A DNA stretch of 64,000 nt, taken from assembly GCF_030161595.1 (NCBI RefSeq), contig NZ_BSUM01000001.1:3534001-3598000 (forward strand), read 5' to 3'. A program made the position numbers and the translations under genes. This document shows positions 18,172 through 27,346 of this stretch, piece after piece. The notes beneath the pieces are model-generated. The model was not told the origin of the DNA, did no database searches, and saw only the letters and a program-made list of their open reading frames with translations. This DNA is from Litorihabitans aurantiacus. Its GTDB lineage: Bacteria; Actinomycetota; Actinomycetes; Actinomycetales; Beutenbergiaceae. The stretch's first letter is position 1. Every line of letters starts with the position of its first letter.

Positions 18172-18939
18172 ATGAGACGCACCGCTGCAGCCACCGGCGC
18201 CGCCCTCCTGGCCGGCGCCCTCGCCCTGACCGCGTGCTCCTCCGGGGACGACGCCGAATCCACCGAGACCGTGACCGAGACGGCCACGACCTCACCCTCG
18301 GAGTCCCCGACGGCGACACCGACGTCGGAGCCGGCCGAGCCGAGCGAGCCGGCCGGGCCCACGGAGTCCGACACCAGTGCCCCACCCGCGCCGGCCCCGC
18401 CCACCACCGTCACCGCCGACACGCTGCTCCCGCCCGACGTGCTGGGCACGGCCGACCAGCCTCGCGAGGAGACCGCCGGCGTCACGGCGTGGCGCCTGTC
18501 CGAGGCGTGCGATCAGGTGACCCCGGAGGCCGCGGACATGGTGACCGTGTCCCAGGGGAGCGGCGAGTTCGAGGAGCCGGTCGGCCTGCAGCAGGTGGCG
18601 GTCTTCGCCGACAGCGACGCCGCCGCGACCGCTGCGGACGCCCTGGCCGCCGCGTTCGGGTCCTGCACGGCGCAGGAGGCGACGGCGTACGTCGTCGAAC
18701 CGCTCGAGGTCGGGGCGCAGGGCACCGGCCTCGCGACCGACTACTACGGCGCCTCGACCGCCGGCCCACTCGACGAGGCGCTCGGGAGTTACGTCGCGCT
18801 CACGCGGCGCGGCAACGCCGTCGTGCTCACGGGGTACGAGGGCGGCGAGGCCCAGGTCGGCACGGCACGCGAGAACACGACCGCGCTGCTGGACGACGCG
18901 TGGCAGCGCCTGTGCGGCTACGACAGCGCCGGCTGCTGA
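18172..18939 (+). CDS. Secreted lipoprotein of unknown function
   Basis: A 255-residue lipoprotein. GGAGGG stands right before ATG 18172 (MRRTAAATGAALLAGALALTAC). The lipobox LTAC gives lipidated Cys23. A Thr/Ser/Pro/Glu-rich linker runs to about residue 75. The rest is a globular domain with VTADTLLPPDVLG, four cysteines in all, and a closing LLDDAWQRLCGYDSAGC, resembling the extracellular sensor-like lipoproteins (PknH-sensor type) common in actinobacteria. The cysteines near residues 112, 164, 249 and 256 could form two disulphides. It is bracketed by the two inverted copies of the 59-bp element. Confidence 0.8.
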   Translation: MRRTAAATGAALLAGALALTACSSGDDAESTETVTETATTSPSESPTATPTSEPAEPSEPAGPTESDTSAPPAPAPPTTVTADTLLPPDVLGTADQPREETAGVTAWRLSEACDQVTPEAADMVTVSQGSGEFEEPVGLQQVAVFADSDAAATAADALAAAFGSCTAQEATAYVVEPLEVGAQGTGLATDYYGASTAGPLDEALGSYVALTRRGNAVVLTGYEGGEAQVGTARENTTALLDDAWQRLCGYDSAGC

Positions 18940-19009
18940 CACCCCGGCGCCCGGGACCCGGACCCGGACCCGGGTCCCCGGCCCCGGCGCCGGCCCCGCG
19001 GCGTCGCTT

Positions 19010-19068
19010 CGCTGCGCACGAATCGGGCCATCGACGCCCCTGAAGGCCGCATTCGTGCGCACCGAACG
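19010..19068 (-). repeat. 59-bp palindromic repeat element, copy 2 (inverted)
   Basis: Arms TGCGCACGAATCGGGCC (19013-19029) and GGCCGCATTCGTGCGCA (19045-19061) are complementary except for two positions. Read on the minus strand, the unit matches copy 1 over its whole length, including the outer CGTTCGG, so the two copies are inverted relative to each other. Confidence 0.8.
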
Positions 19069-19194
19069 CCGCCCGCCCGCCCGCCCGATCCGGCCCCCCG
19101 CCCGCCCGATCCGGCCCCCCGCCCCGGCCCCGGCCCCGGCCCCGGCCCCCGGCCCCGGCAGCCACCGTCACCGCGGCTGCCGGCCCTACGAAGA

Positions 19195-19208
19195 TGAGAA
19201 CGCTCTCA
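19195..19208. promoter_or_regulatory. LacI-type operator-like palindrome
   Basis: TGAGAACGCTCTCA has six of seven paired positions and the central CG of LacI-family operators such as TGAGAGCGCTCTCA. It lies 48 bases ahead of the glycosyltransferase cassette. No cognate regulator is adjacent. Confidence 0.4.
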
Positions 19209-19255
19209 CCGGGCCCTCATGGTTGTCTCCTGTTCACCCGGCATCGTCTGGTGCC

Positions 19256-20494
19256 ATGCCCACCCGCACCCCCGCCGTCTCTGCCATCACCACGGCCGAT
19301 CCCCACCACCGCCCCCGGATCGCGCTGTACTCCCACGACGCCCAGGGTCTCGGGCACATCCGCCGCAACCTCGCGATCGCGGCGTCGCTGGCGCCGCTCG
19401 GCGTCGACGTCCTGCTCCTGACCGGCGCGCCCGAGGCCGCCGCGGCGCGCCGCCCCGCGGGCGTCGACATCGTCGCCGTCCCGGCGTTGGCGAAGGACGC
19501 CGAGGGCGGCTACGGCGCCCGCCACCTCGGACTGGACCTCGAGGACACGCTGCGGGTGCGCGCAGAGGTGCTTCGCGCCGCCGTCGCCGGCTTCCGGCCC
19601 GACCTGCTGATCGTGGACAAGCACCCGCGCGGCTTCCGCGGCGAGCTCGAGCCGGCGCTGCGCGAGGCGCGCGCCCGCGGGACCCGCACGGTGCTCGGCC
19701 TGCGCGACGTCATGGACACCCCCGCGGTCGCGCGGCGGGAGTGGCGGCGCGACGGCGGGGCCGCCGCCGTGGCCGAGCTCTTCGACGAGACCTGGGTCTA
19801 CGGGGACCGGCGCGTGCACGACGTCGCGGCCGTCCTCGGTCTGACCGGCACCGTGCGCGGCACGGGCTACCTCGCGCACGGGCGCGTGCCGGCGCTCGGG
19901 CAGGGCGTCCCGCCGAGCGGTGCGCCCGCGACGCCGTACGTGCTGGGCGTGCTCGGCGGCGGGTCCGACGGCGCGCAGCTCGCCGAGGCGTTCACGCGCG
20001 CCCCGATGCCGGCCGGGCACACGGGCGTGCTCGTCACGGGTCCGCACCTGCCCGACGCGCTGCGGCGCGCCGCCAAGGCCCGCGCCGCCCGCCGCTCCGA
20101 CCTGCGCGTGCACACCTGGCGCGACGACCTGGTGCGCTGGTACGCGGGGGCGGCGGCCGTCGTCGCGATGGGCGGGTACAACAGCGTGTGCGAGGTGCTG
20201 GCAACCGACCGGCCGCTCCTCGTGGTGCCGCGCACCACGCCGCGCGCCGAGCAGCTCGTGCGCGCCGAGGCGATGGCGGAGCTGGGGGCGCTGGAGGTCC
20301 GCCGCCCCGAGGAGCTCACGCCGGCCGTGCTCGGTGCCGACCTCGCGCGGCTGGTCACGGGGCCTGCGCCGCGGCGCGACGGGATCGACCTCGACGGGCT
20401 GGCGCGCATCCCCGCGCTCGTGGCGGCCCTGCTGCACGGGGCGACGCCCGCCGTCGCGGCCTCCGCCGTCACCCCGGAGGCCATCGGTGCGTGA
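19256..20494 (+). CDS. Glycosyltransferase, MurG/UGT-like (GT-B fold)
   Basis: A 412-residue GT-B enzyme. The start ATG 19256 gives MPTRTPAVSAITT; the first beta strand and glycine loop follow at about residue 22 (IALYSHDAQGLGHIRRNLA). The donor half has VLGVLGGGSDGAQLAEAF and the sugar-nucleotide motif AVVAMGGYNSVCEVLATDRP, then PRTTPRAEQLVRAEAM, close to the MurG/family 28 pattern. There is no signal peptide or membrane segment, so it acts at the cytoplasmic face. It is the first gene of a five-gene cassette; its stop overlaps the next start by eight bases. Confidence 0.85.
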   Translation: MPTRTPAVSAITTADPHHRPRIALYSHDAQGLGHIRRNLAIAASLAPLGVDVLLLTGAPEAAAARRPAGVDIVAVPALAKDAEGGYGARHLGLDLEDTLRVRAEVLRAAVAGFRPDLLIVDKHPRGFRGELEPALREARARGTRTVLGLRDVMDTPAVARREWRRDGGAAAVAELFDETWVYGDRRVHDVAAVLGLTGTVRGTGYLAHGRVPALGQGVPPSGAPATPYVLGVLGGGSDGAQLAEAFTRAPMPAGHTGVLVTGPHLPDALRRAAKARAARRSDLRVHTWRDDLVRWYAGAAAVVAMGGYNSVCEVLATDRPLLVVPRTTPRAEQLVRAEAMAELGALEVRRPEELTPAVLGADLARLVTGPAPRRDGIDLDGLARIPALVAALLHGATPAVAASAVTPEAIGA

Positions 20495-21731
20495 CGCGAC
20501 GACGGCGCGGCCCCGGATCGGCTACGTCCTGAAGATGTACCCGCGCTTCTCGGAGACCTTCGTGGTCACCGAGATCCTGGCGCGCGAGGCCGCGGGCGCC
20601 GCCATCGAGATCTTCTCGCTGCGCGCGCCGGTCGACCCGCGCTTCCACGACTCGCTGGCGCGCGTGCAGGCACCCGTGCGGTACGTGCCGCGGGTGCGGC
20701 GGGCCGACGACCTCTGGTCCGCGCTCGCCGAGGCGCGCGAGGTGCTCGGACCGCTGCCCGACGCGCTCGTGCGCGACCTGCTCGCCGCGGAGGCCGAGGA
20801 CGCGGCGCAGGCGCTCGCCGTCGCCGTCGCCGCGCGCCGCAGCGGGCTGACGCACCTGCACGCGCACTTCGCCTCGCTCGCCACGACCGTGGCGCGCCTG
20901 GCCGCCGCGGCCGCCGGCCTCACCTACTCGTTCACGGCGCACGCGAAGGACCTGTTCCACGAGCAGGTCGACGACGCCGACGTCCTCCGCAAGGCGGCCG
21001 ACGCCCACCACGTGGTCACGATCAGCGAGTACAACGTGGCGCACCTGCGCGGGCTCGGCGTGGACGCCTCGCGGCTGCACCTCGTCTACAACGGGCTCGA
21101 CCTCGACGCGTTCACGCCGCGGGAGGATGCGGGGCGGGAGGGCGACGGCGAGCTGCACGTCGTCGCCGTCGGGCGCCTCGTGGAGAAGAAGGGGTTCACC
21201 CACCTGCTCGACGCCGTCGCGCTCCTGCGGCGCGGGCACGGCGTCGCGGCGCGGCTGACGCTCGTGGGTGGGGGCGAGCTCGACGGCGAGCTGCGGGCGC
21301 GCGCGGCAGGCCTGGGGCTGGGCGACGCCGTGACCTTCACGGGGCCGTTGCCGCAGGCGGCGGTGCGCGACGTCGTCGCCGGGGCCGACGTGCTCGCCGC
21401 ACCGTGCGTGGTGGGTGCGGACGGCAACGCCGACGGGCTGCCGACCGTGGTGCTCGAGGCGATGGCGCTGGGGACGCCGTGCGTCACGACCGCCGTCACC
21501 GGGCTCGGCGAAGCGATCGCGCACGAGCGGACGGGGCTCGTGGTCGGGCAGCACGACGCCGCCGGCCTCGCCGCGGCGCTCGAGCGGCTGCACCGCGATC
21601 CCGCCCTCGCGCGGCGGCTGCGTGCCGAGGCGCGGCGGTTGGTCGAGGAGCGGTTCGACGCACGCCGTCAGGCCGCCGCGCTGCAGGCCCTGCTGCCGTC
21701 CGAACCGTTCGAGAAGGAGGCCGTCGCGTGA
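20487..21731 (+). CDS. Glycosyltransferase family 4
   Basis: A 414-residue GT4-like enzyme from GTG 20487 (VRDATTARPRIGYVLKMYPRFSETFV). The opening with YPRFSETFVVTEI, then HLHAHFASLATTVA and YSFTAHAKDLF, is typical of colanic-acid/exopolysaccharide GT4 enzymes (WcaL-like). The donor half carries VVAVGRLVEKKGFTHLLDA, LVGGGELDGEL and the E-x7-E motif region DGLPTVVLEAMALGTPCVTT. It translates from within the stop of the previous gene and overlaps the next by four bases, so the cassette is translationally coupled. Confidence 0.9.
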   Translation: MRDATTARPRIGYVLKMYPRFSETFVVTEILAREAAGAAIEIFSLRAPVDPRFHDSLARVQAPVRYVPRVRRADDLWSALAEAREVLGPLPDALVRDLLAAEAEDAAQALAVAVAARRSGLTHLHAHFASLATTVARLAAAAAGLTYSFTAHAKDLFHEQVDDADVLRKAADAHHVVTISEYNVAHLRGLGVDASRLHLVYNGLDLDAFTPREDAGREGDGELHVVAVGRLVEKKGFTHLLDAVALLRRGHGVAARLTLVGGGELDGELRARAAGLGLGDAVTFTGPLPQAAVRDVVAGADVLAAPCVVGADGNADGLPTVVLEAMALGTPCVTTAVTGLGEAIAHERTGLVVGQHDAAGLAAALERLHRDPALARRLRAEARRLVEERFDARRQAAALQALLPSEPFEKEAVA

Positions 21732-23092
21732 GCGCCACGAGCCGGCACGAGTCCCCGAAGTCTCTCGGCGACGCCCAGAAACCCCTCGCGGACGCCCCAA
21801 AGTCTCTCGGCGACGCCCGGAAACCCCTCGCGGACGCCCAGAAGTCTCTCGCGAGTGCCCAGAAGTCTCTCGCGGAGGTGGGGGAGGGGCTGCGGCGGCG
21901 GGTCGGCGGGGCGCGCGTCGCGTACGTCTGCGCCGATCCCGGCATCGGGGTGTTCGGCACCAAGGGGGCCTCGGTCCACGTGCAGGAGGTGGTGCGCGTG
22001 CTGCGCGCCGCGGGCGCCGACGTCGTGCTCCACGCGACCCGGACCGGCGGTGAGCCGCCCGCCGACCTGGCCGACGTCGTCGTCCAGCTCCTGCCGACCC
22101 GCCCGCGCGGCGGCGACGTGCGCGAGCGCGAGGCGTGGCTGATCGCGCAGGACGACGCGATCGCCGACGCGGTCGACCTCGCCGGCACCGACCTCCTCTA
22201 CGAGCGCTACTCGCTGTTCTCCGCCGCCGCGCTGGAGCGCGCCCGCGCCGCCGGGATCCCCACGGTCCTCGAGGTCAACGCACCCCTGGTCGACGAGCAG
22301 GCCGCCCACCGCGGCCTCGTGCACGCGGACGCGGCGTGGGAGTCGCTGCGGCGCGCGGTCACGGCGGCCGACGTCGTCACGTGCGTGTCCGAGCCCGTGG
22401 CCGCCTGGGTGCGCGAGCACGTGCCGGGCGCCCGGACCGTCGTGGCCGCCAACGGCGTCAACACCGAGCGGATCCGCCCGCGCGAGGCGCACGAGCCCCG
22501 CGAGACGCCCGACGTGCCCACCATCGGCTTCGTGGGCACGCTCAAGCCGTGGCACGGCGTCGAGGTCCTGCTCGAGGCGGCGGCACCTCTGGTGCGCGAC
22601 GGGGTCGCGCGCCTCCTGATCGTGGGCGACGGCCCGCTCGCGGCCGACCTCGACGCGCGCGCCGTCGAGCTCGGGATCACCGCCGGCGTGGAGCGCACCG
22701 GGGCCACCGACCCCGCCGACGTGCCGGCGCTGCTGCGGCGCACCGACGTCGCCGTCGCGCCCTACCCCGCGGTCGCTGAGGAGTACTTCTCCCCGCTCAA
22801 GGTCTACGAGTACCTCGCGGCCGGGCTCCCGGTCGTGGCGAGCGCCGTCGGGCAGATCCCGGCGGTGGTGCGCGACGGCGTGACCGGCGTCCTGCTCCCG
22901 CCCTCCGACGTCGTGGCGCTGCGCGACGCGCTGGAGCTGCTGTGCGCCCACGCCCCCACGCGGGAGCGGATGGGGCGCGCCGCACGCGCGGACGCCGTCG
23001 AGCACCACGGCTGGGAGCGCACGGTCGCCACCGCGATCGAGGCCCTGCCGCCCACCGTGCTCGACCTGCTGACCGCCGAGGAGTCCGCGTGA
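21728..23092 (+). CDS. Glycosyltransferase family 4 with N-terminal heptad repeats
   Basis: A 454-residue protein from GTG 21728, overlapping the previous stop by four bases. Residues 11-52 are six seven-residue repeats (KSLGDAQ, KPLADAP, KSLGDAR, KPLADAQ, KSLASAQ, KSLAEVG) predicted to be an amphipathic helix. The enzyme proper starts about residue 61 (GARVAYVCADPGIGVFGTKG), with YERYSLFS, GFVGTLKPWHGVEVLLEA, LLIVGDGPLAADLD and EYFSPLKVYEYLAAGLPVVA, a GT4 donor domain. A GTG near 21875 after the repeats is an alternative start; coupling favours the upstream one. The repeats could associate with membrane or partner subunits. Confidence 0.87.
   Translation: MSATSRHESPKSLGDAQKPLADAPKSLGDARKPLADAQKSLASAQKSLAEVGEGLRRRVGGARVAYVCADPGIGVFGTKGASVHVQEVVRVLRAAGADVVLHATRTGGEPPADLADVVVQLLPTRPRGGDVREREAWLIAQDDAIADAVDLAGTDLLYERYSLFSAAALERARAAGIPTVLEVNAPLVDEQAAHRGLVHADAAWESLRRAVTAADVVTCVSEPVAAWVREHVPGARTVVAANGVNTERIRPREAHEPRETPDVPTIGFVGTLKPWHGVEVLLEAAAPLVRDGVARLLIVGDGPLAADLDARAVELGITAGVERTGATDPADVPALLRRTDVAVAPYPAVAEEYFSPLKVYEYLAAGLPVVASAVGQIPAVVRDGVTGVLLPPSDVVALRDALELLCAHAPTRERMGRAARADAVEHHGWERTVATAIEALPPTVLDLLTAEESA
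21758..21883 (+). repeat. Six 21-bp coding repeats
   Basis: Six 21-bp units, alternating two types so that the larger period is 42 bp, with strong DNA conservation (AAGTCTCTCGGCGACGCCC and AAACCCCTCGCGGACGCCC). They encode lysine-leucine-alanine heptads at the start of the third glycosyltransferase and look like a recent expansion. Confidence 0.8.
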
Positions 23093-24897
23093 GCGCGTCA
23101 CCGACCGGTCAGCTCGCCGGGGCGCTGCCCGGGCTGCGCCGCACGCTGGGCCACGTGCGCCCGCACCTGCGCCCGCAGCGCCGCCTCGTGGTCGGCGGGT
23201 TCGCCGCGCTGTTCGCCGAGGTCGCGTTCCGGCTGCTGGAGCCGTGGCCGCTGAAGGTGGTGCTCGACGCCGTGATCGCCGCCGGCGCCGTGGCCGCCGT
23301 GACGAACATGGAGCCCTCGGGGGACTCGACCGCCGACGTGCTGCGCGTGGTGCTGATCGCCTCGCTCGCCGTCGTGGCCCTGGCGGGCCTGCGGGCGCTC
23401 GCGGCCTACGCGATGACGGTGTGCTTCTCGCTGGCCGGCAGCCGCGCGATGACCGGGGTGCGCGCCACGCTGTTCGACCACCTGCAGCGGCTCTCGCTGC
23501 GCTTCCACCGCGGCACGCGCTCGGGCGACCTGCTGAACCGGCTGGTGGGCGACGTCGGGCGCGTGCAGGAGGTGGCCGTGACGGCCGGCCTGCCGCTCCT
23601 CGGCAACGTCGTCACGCTCGTGGGGATGCTCGTGGTGATGCTGGTGCTGGACGCGACGCTGGCGATCGTCGTGGTGGTCGCGCTGGTGCTGTTCGCCGTC
23701 GGCGTCGCCCGGCAGGGGCCGCGCATCACGCGCGCCGCACGCCGCCAGCGCAGCCGCGAGGGCGACCTCGCCGGCGCCGCCAACGAGACGCTCGGGGCGA
23801 TGGTGCTCGTGCAGGCGTACGGGCTGCGCGACCACCTCTCGGGCCGCTTCGCCTCCTCCAACGACGGTGCGCTGCGCGACGGTGTGAAGGCGTCGCGGAT
23901 GTCGGCCGCGCTCGAGCGCGGCACCGACGTGCTCGTCGGCGTCGCGGCCGGGGCCGTGCTGCTCATCGGGGCGCGCCAGGTGGTCGCGGGCTCGCTCACC
24001 CCGGGGGAGCTCACCGTGTTCGTCTCCTACCTCAAGAGCGCGTTCAAGCCCATGCGCGACCTCGCCAAGTACACGGGCCGGATCGCGAAGGCCGCGGCGT
24101 CGGGCGAGCGGATCAGCGACCTGCTGGAGGCCGAGGTCGACGTGCGCGACACCTCGTGGGCGCGGCAGCCGCGCCGCGTGCAGGGGGCCGTCACGCTCGA
24201 GGGCGTCTCGACGTCCTACGGCGACGGCCGGTACGCGCTGCGCGACGTCAGCGTGCACGTGCCCGCGGGGCGCCGCGTCGGGCTGCTCGGGCCCTCCGGC
24301 GCCGGGAAGTCGACGCTCGTCTCGCTCCTGCCGCGGCTGCAGGACCCCGTGGCCGGCTGCGTGCGCCTGGACGGCGTCGACCTGCGCGACCTCACGCTCG
24401 ACGGCGTGCGCGACCAGGTCGCGATCGTGCTGCAGGACTCCGTCCTGTTCGCCACGAGCATCGCCGAGAACATCTCCTACGGCCGCCCCGGCGCCACGCG
24501 TGAGGAGATCGAGCGGGCGGCGCGCGACGCCGGCGCGCACGACTTCGTCGTCTCGATGCCGCAGGGGTACGACACGGTCGTGGGGGAGCGCGGCGGCACG
24601 CTGTCCGGCGGGCAGCGCCAGCGCATCGCCGTCGCGCGCGCCATCCTGCGCGACGCCCCCGTGGTGGTGCTCGACGAGGCGACCACCGGGCTGGACCGCG
24701 CCACGGCCGACGGCGTGCGCGAGGCGCTCCTGCGCCTCACCGCGGGCCGCACCACCTTCGTCATCACGCACGAGCCCGACGACGTCGCCACCTGTGACCT
24801 GGTGCTGTGGATCGAGGGCGGCCGGATCGCGGACCGCGGCACGCCGCAGGAGATCCTCGCGCGGCACGCCGCACCCGCGGGCGGGGGCGAGCGGTGA
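23089..24897 (+). CDS. ABC transporter, fused permease and ATPase (MsbA-like exporter)
   Basis: A 602-residue half-transporter from GTG 23089. Residues about 25-310 form the type 1 exporter membrane domain with six segments (LFDHLQRLSLRFHRGTRSGD is the usual coupling-helix region). Residues about 360-590 are the ATPase: Walker A GPSGAGKST, Q-loop LQDSVLF, signature LSGGQRQR, Walker B VVVLDEATTGLD and the switch histidine ITHEPD. It functions as a dimer and would export a lipid-linked glycan, glycolipid or small molecule made by the adjacent glycosyltransferases. It overlaps both neighbours by four bases. Confidence 0.92.
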   Translation: MSASPTGQLAGALPGLRRTLGHVRPHLRPQRRLVVGGFAALFAEVAFRLLEPWPLKVVLDAVIAAGAVAAVTNMEPSGDSTADVLRVVLIASLAVVALAGLRALAAYAMTVCFSLAGSRAMTGVRATLFDHLQRLSLRFHRGTRSGDLLNRLVGDVGRVQEVAVTAGLPLLGNVVTLVGMLVVMLVLDATLAIVVVVALVLFAVGVARQGPRITRAARRQRSREGDLAGAANETLGAMVLVQAYGLRDHLSGRFASSNDGALRDGVKASRMSAALERGTDVLVGVAAGAVLLIGARQVVAGSLTPGELTVFVSYLKSAFKPMRDLAKYTGRIAKAAASGERISDLLEAEVDVRDTSWARQPRRVQGAVTLEGVSTSYGDGRYALRDVSVHVPAGRRVGLLGPSGAGKSTLVSLLPRLQDPVAGCVRLDGVDLRDLTLDGVRDQVAIVLQDSVLFATSIAENISYGRPGATREEIERAARDAGAHDFVVSMPQGYDTVVGERGGTLSGGQRQRIAVARAILRDAPVVVLDEATTGLDRATADGVREALLRLTAGRTTFVITHEPDDVATCDLVLWIEGGRIADRGTPQEILARHAAPAGGGER

Positions 24898-27334
24898 GCG
24901 CGGCGGGCGACGGCGAGCGCGACGCCCCGACGCACGACCCGCGGGTCCCGGCGCTCGCGATGCTGCTCGACGACGCGGCCACCGCGCGCTGGCTGCGGGA
25001 AGCCGGGCTCGAGGTGGGTGACGGCGGTGCGGGCGACGGCGGTGTGGATGTCGGCGGTGCGGGCGACGGCGCGCGCGTGCGCTACCTCCGGCACAAGCCG
25101 GGCACCTCGGTGCAGGCGTGGGTGGAGGTCGCGGCACCCGACGGCGGCCCGGTGCGCCACGCGATCGTGCTCGGCACCGCCGCGGGCGGCGGCGCGAAGC
25201 GGTCCAAGCTCGCGCGATCGGCCGCGCGGCGGGGGACCTGGGCGGTGTCGGGGGCGGACGACGCCCGGATTGAGGACGCCGTGGCGGACGACGCCCGTGC
25301 CGAGGCCGCCCGGACCGACGACGCCCGGGCCGCGGGCGCGGACGGGACGCGCGCGATCGCCGTCGGGCACGCCGCGGACCGCGCGCTGCCCGCGCTCGCA
25401 CCCGTGCTGCGGACCGGGGTAGTCACGCTGCGCCACAACCCCGGCCGGCGCTGGGTGGGCCGGTCGGCCACGGGCGAGCTGGTGAAGGTCAGCGCCCCGG
25501 GCCGCGAGGCGACGGCGGCGCACGGTGCCCGGGTCCTGGCCGCGCACGGCGTGCCGACACCGCCCGTGCTCGAGTCGGGCGGCGGCCTGCTGCGCCTGGA
25601 CTTCTGGCCGGGAACCACCCTCGAGGGACGCCTCGTCGAGCCGGACCTGGAGATGTGCGGACGACTCGTGGCGCGGCTGCACGCGATCCCCGTCGCGGCG
25701 CTCGACCGCGACGACGCTCCGATCCCCGCGCCCGGGGGTGCGTCCTCGCCCACGGAGACTTCTCGCCGGACCAGGTGCTCCGGCGCCCGGACGGCGAGCT
25801 CGCGCTGCTCGACCTCGACCGGCTCACGGTCGCCCCGCCCGCGCGCGACCTCGGCAGCTTCGCGGGGGACGTCCTCGCGCGGCTGTCGGCCGCCGACGTC
25901 GCGGCGGATCCGGCCGAGCTCGCCCCCCGCGCGTGGCGGCTCCTCCGCCCCCTGCTCGCGGGGTACCGGTCCGCCGGGGGCGTCGTCGCGGAGGACGACG
26001 TCGTGACGGCCGCCGCCCGCGCGCTCGCCACCCGGATCGCGGAGCCGTGGCGACACCGCGTGCCCGACGCCGCCGCGCACGCCCGCGCGCGCCGCACGCT
26101 CGCCCGGCTGCTGCCGGCGCTGCTCCTCGGGCCGCCCTCGCGGACCGCGGCGCGGCCGCCCGCGCACGCCGCGCGGCCGGCGCCGCTGCCACCGTCGCCG
26201 TCGTCGTCGCCGTCGTCGTCGTCCACGTGCGGCGTGCCCCCCGACCACGTCGTCGTCGACGGCGTCGCGCACGAGGTGCTGCGCGGCTGGCCGCGCGGCC
26301 CGGGTCGAGCCCTGCTCGAGCTCGCGGCCGCCGACGGCTCGCGCCGGGGCGCCGAGGTGCAGCTCGACGACGGCGCCGCCCGTGTCACCGTCCACCCTCG
26401 CGGCGTCGACGCGCGCCTGCCTGCCCTCGCGGACCGGCTGGCGCTCGGCGAGAAGGTCGTGGTGCACCGGCCAGGCCGCCGCGCCGTGCTGCGCGGCAGC
26501 GGTCCCGACGCACCGTTCGTCAAGGTGACGCGGCGCGGTCGCGCCGCCGACGCCGCGCGACGGCACCACGCGCTCGCCGGCCTCCTCGACGGCGCCGCGC
26601 GCACCCCGCGACTGCTGTGGTCGACCGACGACGCGCTCGCCACCGCGCCGCTGCCCGGTCTGACCCTGCTGGCACTCGGTCGGGACGAGACCGCCGACGA
26701 GGAGGCGCTCGCGGCGGCGTGGTCCGGCGTCGGGCGCGTGCTTGCGACGCTGGCGGCGCACGGGACCGTGGGCGGCGAGGCCGAGGGCACCGACGGCACC
26801 GGCCCGGCGCCGCACCCCGGCACCCCTGCGCTCCTCGAGCTTCCCGGCCACGACGCCGCAGCCGAGCACGCCACGACCCTCGCCTGGCTCGACCCGGTGC
26901 GTGCCTGGGGGCTGCTGCCCGCCGTCGGCGACGACGTCGTCCGCGACGCGCTCGCGCCGCTCCTGACGGACCCGCCCGGCCCGCGTGGCGTGCTGCACCG
27001 CGACCTGCACGAGGCGCAGGTGCTCGTCGCCCCCGACGGCGGGCTCGGCCTCCTCGACCTCGACACCCTTGCGCGCGGCGAGAGCGCGCTCGACCTCGCG
27101 AACCTGCTCGCGCACCTCGACCTGCGCGAGCGCCAGGGACTGCTGACCCCGCGTCGTCGGGCCCGCGCGGAGGAGGCGCTGCTCGGCGCCGCGGCTCCGG
27201 CTCCCGGCACGCTCGCACGGGTGCCGGCGCACCTCGTGGCGGCCCGTCTGCGGCTCGCGGGCGTCTACGCGATGCGGCCGCGGTGGCGCACGACGGCGGT
27301 GGGTCTGCTGCGCGCGGCGCTCGCGAGCGCGTAG
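24894..27334 (+). CDS. Tandem-domain aminoglycoside/choline-kinase-like phosphotransferase (frameshift)
   Basis: About 813 residues after repair, from GTG 24894. It contains two APH-like kinase modules in series. The first has VTLRHNPGRRWVGR and, after the break, VLAHGDFSPDQVL and LALLDLDRL; the second has VVVHRPGRRAVLRG, GVLHRDLHEAQVL and LGLLDLDTL. Both keep the HxD...DLD catalytic pattern, but the usual Asn of HxDxxxxN is Gln. A Pro/Ser-rich linker near 26180-26230 separates the modules, and acidic/Ala repeats at about 25240-25340 form another loop. One missing G in the run 25734-25738 breaks the frame. Substrate unknown; a role in phosphorylating a sugar or glycolipid of the cassette is inference. 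Confidence 0.8.
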
Positions 27335-27346
27335 CCGGCGGCGCCC

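Larger units (their letters stand above)
18940..19255. other. Intergenic region with GC-rich simple repeats
   Basis: These 316 bases hold no gene. From about 18950 to 19005 and 19075 to 19160 they are short CCCGG/CCGCC-type tandem repeats of very high GC. The second 59-bp palindromic element lies at 19010-19068. A 9-bp inverted repeat CCGGCAGCC/GGCTGCCGG (19155-19163 and 19175-19183) could act as a terminator for the lipoprotein gene. An operator-like site follows at 19195. Confidence 0.6.

Noticed and set aside
19075-19160. GC-rich tandem repeats as an origin or iteron region
   Set aside because: Only simple CCGCC/CCCCGG slippage sequence with irregular units; no conserved box or neighbouring replication gene.
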